Positions 34,602-45,829 of a DNA stretch of 64,000 bases are shown piece by piece (position 1 is the stretch's first letter; each line of letters begins with the position of its first letter). The notes under the pieces were generated by a model, which saw only the letters and a program-made list of their open reading frames with translations, searched no databases and was not told where the DNA came from. The DNA comes from Actinoallomurus soli (GTDB taxonomy: Bacteria; Actinomycetota; Actinomycetes; Streptosporangiales; Streptosporangiaceae): the NCBI RefSeq assembly GCF_024055715.1, contig NZ_JAMXMV010000006.1, positions 391,627 through 455,626 on the forward strand, written 5' to 3'. A program made the position numbers and the translations under genes.

Positions 34602-35717
34602 ATGATGCAACGCGTCACCCGTCGTGCCGCTCGCCGTATCGCCACGGTGGTCGCTCCCGTCGCGGTCGTCGGAACCCTGGCGGCCCCCGGAGCCGCGTAC
34701 GCCGCCACGCCGGCCCCTGCGGCCCGTACGACCGCCACCTGCCCTCCCGCGGCCACGGCGGTCGGCTACAGCGACGCACTGAACAAGGCCGTGTTCGACG
34801 GGATCGAGGTCGGCGGACTGTCGGCCATCGCCTACGACCGGCGCACCCGCGGGTACGTGACCGTGGAGGACCACAGCGGCACCCAGCCCGCCCGGCTCTT
34901 CTTCTTCCGCGACACCAGCGCGCCCAAGGTCACCGGCATCCTCGGGCTCACCAAGCCGGACGGCACCCCCTACGACGGGAACAACTTCGACGGCGAGGGC
35001 GTCGCCGTCCTCCCGAACGGGAACTTCCTGGTCAGCTCGGAGACCGAGCCGTCGGTCCGCGTCTTCGACCGCAAGGGCCGGGAACGCGGCTCGCTCGAGG
35101 TCCCGGCGCGCTTCCAGGTCGCCCCGGCCGGTGAGGCGACCGTCAACGCCACCCTCGAGGGGCTCAGCATCTCCCCGGACGGACGTCACGTGTACGCCGC
35201 GATGGAGGGCACGCTCAGCGGGGACGCGCCGGCCACCGGCGAGGCCGTCTGGCGGCGCATCCTGGTGTACCGCGCCCACGGCGACGGCTACCGGCTCACC
35301 CGCCAGATCGGCTACCGCGTCGACCCCGGCGACCGCATCGCCGACGTCGCCGCGTACGGTGACGGCCGACTGCTGGTCCTCGAAGCGGCCTACGACGCGG
35401 CCAAGGGCAACACCATCCGGCTGTACGCCGTGCGCGACGCCGACCGGGCGACGGACGTGAGCAAGGTCGCGAACCTCTCCACCGCGCCGTCCCGCGCCAT
35501 CGTGCGCAAGGAGCTCGTCTCCGACCTGGTCCACTGCCCGACGCTGGGCGCCACCAGCCCCGAGCCGCAGACCAACCCCCTGCTGGACAACTACGAGGGC
35601 CTCCAGGTCGACACCTCCGCCGGCCTCCGCAGGGCCCGGATCCACCTCATCAGCGACGACAACTTCTCCGCCGGCCAGGTGACGCGAGTCCTGACCCTCA
35701 CCGCCCGCCTGCCCTGA
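34602..35717 (+). CDS. Secreted esterase-like phytase family protein
   Basis: A 371-aa exported protein with a signal peptide (twin Arg in RRAARRIATVV then VAVVGTLAAPGAAYAA, cleavage near residue 34). The mature beta-propeller-like domain matches the phytase-like esterase family: VGGLSAIAYDRRTRGYVTVEDHS, NNFDGEGVAVLPNGNFLVSSE and TLEGLSISPDGRHVYAAMEG. The RRAAR run hints at Tat export. The enzymatic role is unproven; relatives are found among phosphate-scavenging genes, and a PhoD-like gene lies next door. Ends at a strong bidirectional hairpin. Confidence 0.86.
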   Translation: MMQRVTRRAARRIATVVAPVAVVGTLAAPGAAYAATPAPAARTTATCPPAATAVGYSDALNKAVFDGIEVGGLSAIAYDRRTRGYVTVEDHSGTQPARLFFFRDTSAPKVTGILGLTKPDGTPYDGNNFDGEGVAVLPNGNFLVSSETEPSVRVFDRKGRERGSLEVPARFQVAPAGEATVNATLEGLSISPDGRHVYAAMEGTLSGDAPATGEAVWRRILVYRAHGDGYRLTRQIGYRVDPGDRIADVAAYGDGRLLVLEAAYDAAKGNTIRLYAVRDADRATDVSKVANLSTAPSRAIVRKELVSDLVHCPTLGATSPEPQTNPLLDNYEGLQVDTSAGLRRARIHLISDDNFSAGQVTRVLTLTARLP

Positions 35718-35724
35718 CCCACCA

Positions 35725-35756
35725 CCGAAGCGCCGCCGAACCGGGCGGCGCTTCGG
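35725..35756. terminator. 13-bp bidirectional hairpin between convergent genes
   Basis: CCGAAGCGCCGCC (35725-35737) pairs perfectly with GGCGGCGCTTCGG (35744-35756) around a six-base loop. It sits 8 bp after the phytase-like stop and 19 bp from the epoxide hydrolase stop, serving both converging genes. Confidence 0.8.
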
Positions 35757-35774
35757 TCTCCCCCATGGAGGGGG

Positions 35775-36902
35775 TCAACGGAGCCTGCCGAAGTACTCCC
35801 TGATGTCCGCCGCGAGGACGTCGGGGAGTTCCATGGCGACGAAGTGGTTGCTCGGGGGACGGTTCTCGCCCCAGTGGACGATGTCGTTGTCGCGTTCGGC
35901 CAGGCGCCGGATCCCGGGCGGCCCGCTGTAGACGCCTGTGGGAACCGCGGACTGGCCCTTCGGCCAGACGAACCGCGCGCTGTCGTACATGAACCATGAG
36001 GACGACCCCGAGGTCCCCGTCAGCCAGTACAAGGTCACGTTGGTCAGCAGCAGGTCACGGTCGATGGCGTCCTCCGGCACGGCCACCGTGTAGGCGAACT
36101 CCTTGAACTTCTGCGTCAGCCACGCCAGCAGGGCGACCGGCGAGTCCTGCCACCCGTAGGCGAAGGTCTGCGGGGCGGCGCGCAGCAGCGCGTGATGGTC
36201 CACGCCGCCGGCCCACTCGGCCATCTGCCGGAAGATCTCCCGTTCCGCCTCGCTCATCACCGGCAGGTCGTCCTCGGTGGGGACTCCGAGACCGCTGTCG
36301 ATGTGCACGCCGACGACGTGCTCGGGATCGACCGCCCCCAGTGCCGGGGTGACGTACGCGCCGAGGTCGCCGCCCTGCGCGCCGTACCGGGAGTAACCGA
36401 GACGGGCCATCAGCGCCGCCCAGAGCCGGGCGACCCGCGTGACGTCCCAGCCCGTCTCCCGCGGCGCCGCCGAGAACCCGAAGCCGGGGAGCGAGGGCAC
36501 GACGACGTGGAACGCCTGGCCCGGGTCGCCGCCGTACGCCCCGGGATCGGTCAGCGGGCCGATCAGGTCGACGAACTCGACGAACGAGTTCGGCCAGCCG
36601 TGCGTGAGGATCAGCGGGAGCGCGTCCGGGTGCGGTGAGCGTACGTGCAGGAAGTGCACGTCCTGACCGTCGATCGTGGTCATGAACTGCGGGAAGCCGT
36701 TCAGTCTCGCCTCATGGGCGCGCCAGTCGTAGCCGTCGCGCCAGTAGGCGGCGAGGTCCTTCAGGTAGGCCACCGGAACTCCACGGCTCCACCCCTCGCC
36801 CGGCAGTTGCGCGGGCCAGCGGGTACGGGTCAGGCGCTCGCGCAGGTCGTCCAGGTCGGCCTGCGGCACCTCGATGCGGAACGGCCGGATCTCTTCGCCC
36901 AT
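35775..36902 (-). CDS. Epoxide hydrolase family protein (EHN domain)
   Basis: A 375-aa alpha/beta hydrolase with the EHN cap ([21 protein letters not shown], residues about 8-28). The oxyanion motif is [12 protein letters not shown]; the nucleophile loop is [12 protein letters not shown] with Asp as nucleophile, and the late His is in [14 protein letters not shown]. It is similar to microsomal-type epoxide hydrolases. The start is set at ATG 36902, with GGAGGAG five bases upstream; a GTG one codon earlier would be too close. It is divergent from a WYL regulator that may control it. Confidence 0.9.
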   Translation of the reverse strand: MGEEIRPFRIEVPQADLDDLRERLTRTRWPAQLPGEGWSRGVPVAYLKDLAAYWRDGYDWRAHEARLNGFPQFMTTIDGQDVHFLHVRSPHPDALPLILTHGWPNSFVEFVDLIGPLTDPGAYGGDPGQAFHVVVPSLPGFGFSAAPRETGWDVTRVARLWAALMARLGYSRYGAQGGDLGAYVTPALGAVDPEHVVGVHIDSGLGVPTEDDLPVMSEAEREIFRQMAEWAGGVDHHALLRAAPQTFAYGWQDSPVALLAWLTQKFKEFAYTVAVPEDAIDRDLLLTNVTLYWLTGTSGSSSWFMYDSARFVWPKGQSAVPTGVYSGPPGIRRLAERDNDIVHWGENRPPSNHFVAMELPDVLAADIREYFGRLR

Positions 36903-36991
36903 CACGTCTCCTCCGTGGTCGGGTCCGTACGGCGGGGTGCCCGCCGTCGACTTCCACCGACGCTAGACCGCATGTAGGTCGGAATCTGTCC

Positions 36992-36997
36992 TAGACT
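36992..36997 (+). promoter_or_regulatory. Leaderless-type -10 box of the WYL regulator
   Basis: TAGACT lies six bases before the GTG at 37004. CTAGAC also occurs at 36963-36968, 28 bp upstream, so the two copies could be a direct-repeat operator shared with the divergent epoxide hydrolase gene. Confidence 0.45.
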
Positions 36998-37003
36998 CCG
37001 GCC

Positions 37004-37999
37004 GTGACCGCGGCCCGCCTCCTGACGTTGCTGTCCCTGCTGCAGACTCCGCGCGAGTGGCCGGGCAGCGAGCTCGCCGAGCGCATGGGCGTCAGCCCGC
37101 GTACGGTCCGGCGCGACGTCGAGCGGCTGCGCGACCTCGGCTATCCGGTCGAGGCCACGATGGGCCCGGCGGGCGGATACCGCCTCGTCGCGGGTACGGC
37201 CATGCCACCGTTGCTCGTCGACGACGAGGAGGCGGTGGCCATCGCGGTCGCCCTCAGCACCGCCGCCGCGCATCCCGTCGGTGGCATGGCGGAGGCGTCA
37301 CTGCGGGCTCTGACCAAACTGGAACAGGTGCTGCCGTCGCGCCTCCGGCACCGCGTGGGCGCACTCAACGCCGCCACCGTCGCGCTGCTGGACGAGGCCG
37401 GTCCGAGCATCGACCCGGACGACCTCACGACCGTCGCCGTCGCCGCGGCGAGCCACCGGCGGCTGCGGTTCGCCTACCGGTCCCGCGAGGACCGTGCCCG
37501 CGAGAACCGTGCCCGCGAGGATCCCGACGCCGACGCCGACGCCGACCGCCTCGTGGAGCCGTACCGGCTGGTCGCCGCCGGGCGCCGCTGGTACCTCGTC
37601 GCGTACGACCTCGGCCGTGAGGACTGGCGCATCTTCCGCATGGACCGGGTCCGGCGACCGCGGCCGACGGGCGTGCCGAACACCCCGCGCCGGCCGCCCG
37701 AGGAGGACGCGGCCGCCTACGTCACCCGCAAGCTGCACTCGGTGGTCCCGACCTACCGGGCCCTGGTGACCCTCCACCTGCCGGCCGACGACGCGCCGGC
37801 GTCCCGGCTTGGTGCGGTCGAACCGGTCGACGCGCGCACCTGCCGCCTGCGCACCCACGCCGACACGCTCGACTGGCTCGCGCTGCGACTCGCGATGCTC
37901 GGCTGCGAGTTCACCGTGCACGAACCGCCGGAACTCATCGAGTACCTGCGATCCCTCGGCGCCCGCGTCCTCCGCGCCACCGGCGACCCGGCGACGTGA
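37004..37999 (+). CDS. YafY/DeoR-like regulator with WYL domain
   Basis: A 331-aa regulator. An N-terminal HTH_11 (ELAERMGVSPRTVRRDVERL, about 25-44) precedes a WYL domain with the YRLVAAGRRWYLVAYDLGRED segment (about 188-208), the fold known to bind nucleic acid or small ligands, and a C-terminal WCX region (TLDWLALRLAMLG). A short charged repeat (DRARENRARED then DPDADADADR, about 162-182) interrupts the WYL region. It overlaps the end of the truncated MFS gene by 65 bp on the opposite strand. It probably represses or senses for the divergent epoxide hydrolase. Confidence 0.9.
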   Translation: MTAARLLTLLSLLQTPREWPGSELAERMGVSPRTVRRDVERLRDLGYPVEATMGPAGGYRLVAGTAMPPLLVDDEEAVAIAVALSTAAAHPVGGMAEASLRALTKLEQVLPSRLRHRVGALNAATVALLDEAGPSIDPDDLTTVAVAAASHRRLRFAYRSREDRARENRAREDPDADADADRLVEPYRLVAAGRRWYLVAYDLGREDWRIFRMDRVRRPRPTGVPNTPRRPPEEDAAAYVTRKLHSVVPTYRALVTLHLPADDAPASRLGAVEPVDARTCRLRTHADTLDWLALRLAMLGCEFTVHEPPELIEYLRSLGARVLRATGDPAT

Positions 38000-38495
38000 C
38001 GCCGGTCGACGGCCGACCTCGACCGGGCGGTCCGCCGGAGGGACCAGGGGACAGGCGGCGGGCGGGCCAGAGATACGCCGCGGCGGTGAGCATGCCCGCT
38101 GTGACGATCATCAGCAGGAGCCGGTAGTCCACGACGGAGACCAGGGCGGCGCCGGCGGCGATGGAGACCGTCTGCGGTCCGGTGACCAGCGTTTCGGCCG
38201 CGGTGGAGACCCGGCCGATCAGCGGCCCGGGCGTACGCCGCTGGATGACGGTGGTGAATCCGACGACCGTCGTCGCCTGACCCACGCCGGTGATCACCAG
38301 GCCGATGAGGATGACGGGCAGCGACGGGAGGGCGTACAGGCCGTTCCCGAGCCCGACCGCCGCCAGGCCGATCGCGATCGCGGTGAGCTCGCCGACCCTC
38401 GCGATGAGCCGGGCGACCCGGAGCCCACCGGCGATGGCGCCGAGTCCCTGCGCCGAGGTGAGCACGCCGACGAACGCGGGCGGCCGGTGCTGGAA
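37935..38495 (-). pseudogene. 5'-truncated MFS transporter remnant
   Basis: On the minus strand, from about 38495 leftwards, the frame reads as the C-terminal half of a major facilitator protein: FVGVLTSAQGLGAIAGGL, four or five hydrophobic helices, then the post-TM11 segment VVDYRLLLMIVTAGMLTAAA and a basic tail. The N-terminal half is absent: upstream of 38495 the frame turns into antisense of the SMI1 gene with no MFS similarity and no ribosome site. The tail runs 65 bp into the WYL gene's 3' end. A deletion or insertion that brought in the SMI1 gene is likely. Confidence 0.75.
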
Positions 38496-38537
38496 AGTCC
38501 CGCTAGGGTCAGCAGGCCATCCTGGAAAGGAACGATT

Positions 38538-39170
38538 GTGTCCGTGCATCCCGCTGTCCAAGCGCTTCTTCAGATCATGCCCGCCGATCACGGGGTGGAC
38601 GAGCAACTGAATTGGCCGGCGGTCGAGGAGACGTTGGGCGTCCGGCTGCCGAGCGACTACAAGTCGTTCATGGCCACCTACGGCGGTGGGAGCATCGGTG
38701 AAGACGGGATGTCCATCTTGCTCCCGCTCCCGGTCGAGTATCCGCAATGGGATCCGGACAGCATCGGCGGCTATACGCCGACTTTGCGCTACATCTGGGA
38801 GGACGCGGGCGGGGTACCGGGAGTATCACTGGGATCGGACGCCGTCTTGGCCTGGGGGATTCACACTAACGCCAATGACCTCGGCTGGCTGATGTCCGGC
38901 CCGGACCCCGATACATGGCCGGTGGTCGCATTCAGGCGGCACGGCGACCCGTATTGGGCGATGTTCGACTGCGGCATGGTCGACTTCATCAGAAGGCTGA
39001 TGACGGCCGAGTTCGACGAGTGCCCCCTCAGCGACCTTTCACTTTGGGGCCGCCCATCACCGTTCGTCCACTGGCGCGAACAGCAACGCCGGTGGCTTCA
39101 AGGGCTGGACCCGATGACCGGGGAACCTGATCCGATCATCCAGGACTTCCTTAGCCGGCCCAGCCCTTAA
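38538..39170 (+). CDS. SMI1/KNR4 (SUKH) family immunity-like protein
   Basis: A 210-aa protein of the SMI1/KNR4 superfamily: WPAVEETLGVRLPSDYKSFMATYGGGSI (split here by its conserved GVRLPSDYK core), GWLMSGPDPDTWPVVAFRRHG, and an aromatic-rich C-terminus. SUKH proteins commonly act as immunity proteins against polymorphic toxins, yet no toxin gene is present nearby. The start is GTG with GGAAAGGA upstream. Base composition is visibly lower in GC than its neighbours. It sits exactly where an MFS gene is broken, supporting transfer. Confidence 0.85.
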   Translation: MSVHPAVQALLQIMPADHGVDEQLNWPAVEETLGVRLPSDYKSFMATYGGGSIGEDGMSILLPLPVEYPQWDPDSIGGYTPTLRYIWEDAGGVPGVSLGSDAVLAWGIHTNANDLGWLMSGPDPDTWPVVAFRRHGDPYWAMFDCGMVDFIRRLMTAEFDECPLSDLSLWGRPSPFVHWREQQRRWLQGLDPMTGEPDPIIQDFLSRPSP

Positions 39171-39280
39171 CCTGATCCACCACTGCGGCAGGCTGGACGC
39201 TCGCGCACACCTCCCGCCCACTGAGTCGACGCCGTCGCGATCGCGAACTCCTGCTCGACGTTCCGGCGGGGCGCGTGGGC

Positions 39281-40534
39281 TCAGCGCATGAACTCGACCT
39301 CCGGGTAGGACGGCGAGGGACCATCGAGGATGGGGGCGCTCCGGTGGGCGAGGAAATGCTCGAAGAACGCGGCGGTGTACGCGCGTACCACGATCGGGGC
39401 ACGGTGGTCGTCGATGTCGCCGAAGTCCAGGCGCCATGCCTCGGCGGGCAGCTGCTGGTCCAGGCCCCACGCGCGGGCGTTGATGGCGAGGTCGGTGAAG
39501 CGGTAATGGCCCGAGCCGTCCAGGCGGAGCCAATGGTGCCAGCCGTGTAGCCGCGGCAGGAATACGCTCCAGGTGGGATCCTGATCGGCGCCGTCACCGG
39601 GTGCGTGCCAGCCGCTGCCGAACACGAGGAACGGGCGGCGCAGGCCGGTCTCCTGGACCGGACCGATCACCAATCCGTCCAGGTCGACACCGGCGCGGAT
39701 GCGCTTGTCCTCATGCAGGGCCTCAGCGGTGGTCGAGCCGCCCAGGGAGTGGCCGAACATTCCGACCCGGTGCAGGTCCAGGGCGTCTGCCAGGCCGGTG
39801 GGCAGCGGGCGGCGCTCGGCGTCCGGATTTGCCATGTGGGAGATCCGGGAGAGTTGGTCGAGTACGAAGGTCGTGTCGCGGACGCGCACGGCCTGCAGCC
39901 GATTCCAGAGGCGATCGTTCTCCTCGTCCGAGCCCCTGGCGCACTGTGCGGCGTCGCCCGTGACGAGTCGGCCGTCGGGGAACTCCACCTCGGCCGCTTC
40001 GTGCGTACTGGCCATCGCGGCGACGACGAAGCCGCGACTGGCCAGCTCTTCGTCGATGAACGTCGTGTCGGTTCGGTCCGAGCACCAGCCGGGATAGAAC
40101 AGGACCACCGGGTGCCGGGTTCCCGCGACCGGGGCGTCGACGTGGCTGTGGGTGGTCGCGGCGGTGATCGCACCCGGCGGTAGATGATGATCGGCCTCGA
40201 GCTGGGCGGCCTCCTTGGGCGGCATGTACGGGGCCACCGGGCGGCCCGCGGTGTCCCGTGCGGGATACCACAGTTGCACCATCAGCTCCCGCGGTCGTTT
40301 CCCGTCGCCCAGGGGGTCGGTGCGCGAGGCGTCGACGAGATGAAGCGAGGCCGTGCCGACCTGGTGCGGGCCTGTCGGTGGCGGAAGGTACAACGGCGCG
40401 GTCGCTTCCTGACGGGAGACCGCTCTGCCATGGAGGCGGGCGGCCTCCGCCGGCGCGGCCCCTGCCGGTGCCGCCGTTGTCAGCGTGGCCACCGCGAGCG
40501 CGGCGAGAGTCTTTCGTTTGTGGTCGACGAGCAT
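39281..40534 (-). CDS. Secreted PAF-acetylhydrolase/lipase-like alpha/beta hydrolase
   Basis: A 417-aa exported hydrolase: signal peptide KTLAALAVATLTTAAPAGAAP, then an alpha/beta fold of the platelet-activating-factor acetylhydrolase group. The nucleophile elbow is VGMFGHSLGGSTTAEAL, the Asp is likely in AGVDLDGLV, and His in the HHWLRLDGSGHYRF region; PVVLFYPGWCSDRT is the oxyanion strand. It probably cleaves short or oxidised acyl esters outside the cell. The ATG at 40534 follows GAGG; a GTG six bases earlier is possible. Stands alone. Confidence 0.87.
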   Translation of the reverse strand: MLVDHKRKTLAALAVATLTTAAPAGAAPAEAARLHGRAVSRQEATAPLYLPPPTGPHQVGTASLHLVDASRTDPLGDGKRPRELMVQLWYPARDTAGRPVAPYMPPKEAAQLEADHHLPPGAITAATTHSHVDAPVAGTRHPVVLFYPGWCSDRTDTTFIDEELASRGFVVAAMASTHEAAEVEFPDGRLVTGDAAQCARGSDEENDRLWNRLQAVRVRDTTFVLDQLSRISHMANPDAERRPLPTGLADALDLHRVGMFGHSLGGSTTAEALHEDKRIRAGVDLDGLVIGPVQETGLRRPFLVFGSGWHAPGDGADQDPTWSVFLPRLHGWHHWLRLDGSGHYRFTDLAINARAWGLDQQLPAEAWRLDFGDIDDHRAPIVVRAYTAAFFEHFLAHRSAPILDGPSPSYPEVEFMR

Positions 40535-40788
40535 CGGCACCTCGGGTTCTGGGTGGTGAGCACGAGCCCGGTCTCGGCCGGACTGATGAGGGCGACGCTA
40601 GATCGGATTTCTGCACCGGGCGTCCCACCGCGGGCCCGACCTTTCACCGCGGCGCGGTACGTGGGTGCCATCGAGGTGGGCTCGCCGGCCGTCCGCGGCC
40701 TGGTCAGGAGAGGGGCAGGGCCCGGTGCGTCGTACTTTGGTACCGGTCCGACCTGCTGATTCGCGCCCAGGGTCGGATGCCGAGGGAG

Positions 40789-42051
40789 ATGGTTCCTCCT
40801 AGTGTCGGCGTCGTGATCGAAGTTCGCGGGCCGACCAGGCGGTATGGTCCCGAGGCCGCCGCGGAGGCCCGTACGCCGGCGCCGGCCCGATGGGTCCGCC
40901 GGGTCTGCGGATTCGTCCGCGCCGTCGACGCGCGTCACCCGCTGTGGTGGGACGTCGGGCTGCCGGTCGCCCTGGCACTGGTCACGCTGCGTCCCTACCT
41001 CGGTGCGTCGTACGTGGGTTGGGCGGTGTGGCTGAGCTTCGTCGCTCCCCTGCCGTGGCGTCGCAGACGCCCCTTCCGGGTGCTGCTCGCCATGGCGGTT
41101 CCGGTCGTGCTCTCCCTGGGGGACGGGACCGTGCCGCCCAACGCTCTGGGACTTTGCGTCGCCCTGTACGGAGTGGCCCTGCGTTCGGCGATCTCGCGGG
41201 TGACCTTGAGCGGGCTGCTGACCGGCGCGGCCATCGCCGCGGACGTCATGTGGTGGCGGAGCGATGGCCTGGGCCTGCGGATCCTCACCGGCCTCATGCC
41301 ATGCGCCGCGAGCCTCCTGCTGGGCTTGTTCGTCCGCGTCCGCCGGGAGGAGATCGCCGCGCTGGAGGACAAGGCCACCCTGCTGGAACGACAACGTGAT
41401 CAGCAGGCCCGTCTCGCGGCGGCGGCCGAGCGGAACGCGGTCGCCCGTGAGATGCACGACATCATCGGTCACAATCTGTCGGTCATCGCCGGCCTCGCGG
41501 ACGGCGGGAGATTCGCCGCGGCCAAGGCCCCGGACCGGGCCGTACAGGCCTTGGAGGCCATCAGCGACACCAGTCGGCAGGCCCTGGACGAACTGCGGCG
41601 CGTGCTGGGCGTCCTCCGAGACGACGATCCGGCGCGGGGGCCGGCTGGTCTGGCGCCGCAGCCCACTCTGGCCGACCTCGACGAACTGCTGGATCGGTTG
41701 CGGGACACGGGGCTGACCGTCCGGTACACGACTACGGGAAGCCCGCACGCCCTGTCCGCCGGGCACCAGCTGATGATCTATCGCATGGTGCAGGAATCGC
41801 TGACGAACGTCCTCAAGCACGCCGGTCCGGGCTGTGTGACGCGGGTGCGAGTACGGCACGATCCGGAAGGGGTGACGGTCACGGTGACGAACACCGGCGG
41901 CCCTGCCGGCACCGAGGCCGGTGGCGCCGGTCAGGGGCTCACGGGGATGCGTGAGCGAGCGGCCCTGTACGACGGCAGGCTGCGGGCGGGACCGCTGCCT
42001 GCCGGGGGATGGCACGTCGACCTATGGCTCCCCCGGGAGCGGGACCGGTGA
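40789..42051 (+). CDS. NarL-type sensor histidine kinase
   Basis: A 420-aa kinase with about four to five membrane helices (roughly residues 45-190) and little extracytoplasmic sequence, then the HisKA_3 H-box NAVAREMHDIIGHNLSVIAG (His223) and HATPase motifs VQESLTNVLKHAG and GGAGQGLTGMRERAALYDG. It is of the intramembrane-sensing type common in actinobacteria. The start is uncertain: ATG 40789 abuts GAGGGAG with no spacing, and ATG 40777 or GTG 40813 remain possible. The GTGA overlap couples it to the response regulator. Confidence 0.9.
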   Translation: MVPPSVGVVIEVRGPTRRYGPEAAAEARTPAPARWVRRVCGFVRAVDARHPLWWDVGLPVALALVTLRPYLGASYVGWAVWLSFVAPLPWRRRRPFRVLLAMAVPVVLSLGDGTVPPNALGLCVALYGVALRSAISRVTLSGLLTGAAIAADVMWWRSDGLGLRILTGLMPCAASLLLGLFVRVRREEIAALEDKATLLERQRDQQARLAAAAERNAVAREMHDIIGHNLSVIAGLADGGRFAAAKAPDRAVQALEAISDTSRQALDELRRVLGVLRDDDPARGPAGLAPQPTLADLDELLDRLRDTGLTVRYTTTGSPHALSAGHQLMIYRMVQESLTNVLKHAGPGCVTRVRVRHDPEGVTVTVTNTGGPAGTEAGGAGQGLTGMRERAALYDGRLRAGPLPAGGWHVDLWLPRERDR

Positions 42052-42716
42052 TCACCGTAGTGATCGCCGACGATCTGGCGCTGCAGCGATTCGGATTTCG
42101 GATGCTGCTCGAGAGCCAGGACGACATGACCGTCGTCGGCGAGGCCACCGGCGGCTCGGAAGCGGTCCGGATGACGGCGGAGCTGGGCCCTGACGTCGTG
42201 CTGATGGACGTCCGCATGCCAGGCCTCGACGGCGTCGAGGCGACCCGTCGCATCATCGCGTCCGGCGGCCGCAGCCGCGTCCTCATCCTGACCACGTTCG
42301 ATCTGGACGAATACGCCTTCGCCGGGCTGCGGGCCGGGGCCAGCGGCTTTCTGGTGAAGGACGCGCTCCCGGACGATCTGCTGTCCGGTATCCGCGCGGT
42401 CGCCGACGGGAACGCCGTCGTGGCCCCGGCGCTGACACGGAGGCTCCTTGACCGGTTTGCGCACCGCTTCCCGGTCCCCGGAGCGGCCGGCGAACCCGAT
42501 CCGCGGCTGCGGTCGCTGACCGAGCGCGAACGCGGCGTTCTCCTCTGCATCGCCCAGGGCTGCACCAACAAGGAGATCGCCGAACGCCTGGTCCTGGCGG
42601 AGTCGACGGTCAAGACGCATGTCGGACGCGTCCTGGCCAAGATCGGCGCACGTGACCGGGTGCAGGCCGTGATCTTCGCTTATGACATCGGCCTGGTGAC
42701 CCCGGAGGGCCGCTGA
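42048..42716 (+). CDS. NarL/LuxR-type response regulator
   Basis: A 222-aa regulator with a receiver (IADDLALQRFGF, phospho-acceptor Asp54 in DVVLMDVRMPG, LVKDALPDDLL) and a LuxR HTH (LTERERGVLLCIAQGCTNKEIAE then STVKTHVGRVLAKIG). It starts with GTG overlapping the kinase stop. Its target genes are not evident; no operon partner follows, and a strong terminator lies 34 bp downstream. Confidence 0.94.
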   Translation: MITVVIADDLALQRFGFRMLLESQDDMTVVGEATGGSEAVRMTAELGPDVVLMDVRMPGLDGVEATRRIIASGGRSRVLILTTFDLDEYAFAGLRAGASGFLVKDALPDDLLSGIRAVADGNAVVAPALTRRLLDRFAHRFPVPGAAGEPDPRLRSLTERERGVLLCIAQGCTNKEIAERLVLAESTVKTHVGRVLAKIGARDRVQAVIFAYDIGLVTPEGR

Positions 42717-42749
42717 GCCGCGCCGGAGGCGCGGCCAGGCCATGGATGG

Positions 42750-42782
42750 CCGAGGGGCCCGGCTTGCGCGCGGGCCCCTCGG
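42750..42782. terminator. 12-bp bidirectional hairpin between response regulator and clpB
   Basis: CCGAGGGGCCCG (42750-42761) and CGGGCCCCTCGG (42771-42782) pair perfectly around a nine-base loop. It lies 33 bp after the regulator stop and 12 bp after the clpB stop of the heat-shock operon, so it serves both. Confidence 0.8.
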
Positions 42783-42794
42783 TACGACGGACGG

Positions 42795-45383
<2,589 letters not shown>

Positions 45384-45824
45384 TTATTCCTCCCCCCGAG
45401 ATCGCCACAGCACCACGCTGGTCTGCCGGATCGGCACGAGGTCCGCTCCAGTGTCAGAACCGTGGCCGTTCTTCAGTTTGACGAGCCGGGCCGCGACGGC
45501 GCGCGTGGACTCCAGCTCGTTGCTCAGCTCCTCGACCATCGCCCGGAGGCGTGCCACCTCGGCGCGCAGTGTCTCGGACTCGCGCTGGAGGTCGAGGATG
45601 TGCTTGATTCCGGCGAGGTTGATGCCCTCTTCCTGGGACAGCCGCTGGATCTCCCGGAGCATCACGATGTCCCGCATGGAGTAGCGGCGCCCACGTCCGG
45701 CCGTACGACCGGGGGACACGAGGCCCATCCGGTCGTACGTGCGGAGGGTCTGCGGGTGCAGCCCCGACAGCTGGGCCGCCACCGAGATGACATAGACCGG
45801 GCTGTCGTCGCCGAACGGATCCAT
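45384..45824 (-). CDS. hspR: HspR, MerR-family heat-shock repressor
   Basis: A 146-aa repressor. MerR HTH: PVYVISVAAQLSGLHPQTLRT, then DRMGLVSPGRTAGRGRRYS and a coiled coil ILDLQRESETLRAEVARLRA. HspR binds HAIR operators upstream of dnaK, with DnaK as co-repressor, closing a feedback loop on this operon. The ATG at 45824 is chosen since GAGAGGGG lies 8 bases before it; a GTG at 45833 overlaps the dnaJ stop. It is coupled to clpB, whose start follows directly. Confidence 0.95.
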   Translation of the reverse strand: MDPFGDDSPVYVISVAAQLSGLHPQTLRTYDRMGLVSPGRTAGRGRRYSMRDIVMLREIQRLSQEEGINLAGIKHILDLQRESETLRAEVARLRAMVEELSNELESTRAVAARLVKLKNGHGSDTGADLVPIRQTSVVLWRSRGEE

Positions 45825-45829
45825 GATCG

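Noticed and set aside
38538..39170. Toxin-immunity pair including the SUKH gene
   Set aside because: No toxin-like gene (WXG/RHS, nuclease tail) is adjacent on either side; only the orphan immunity-like gene is supported.
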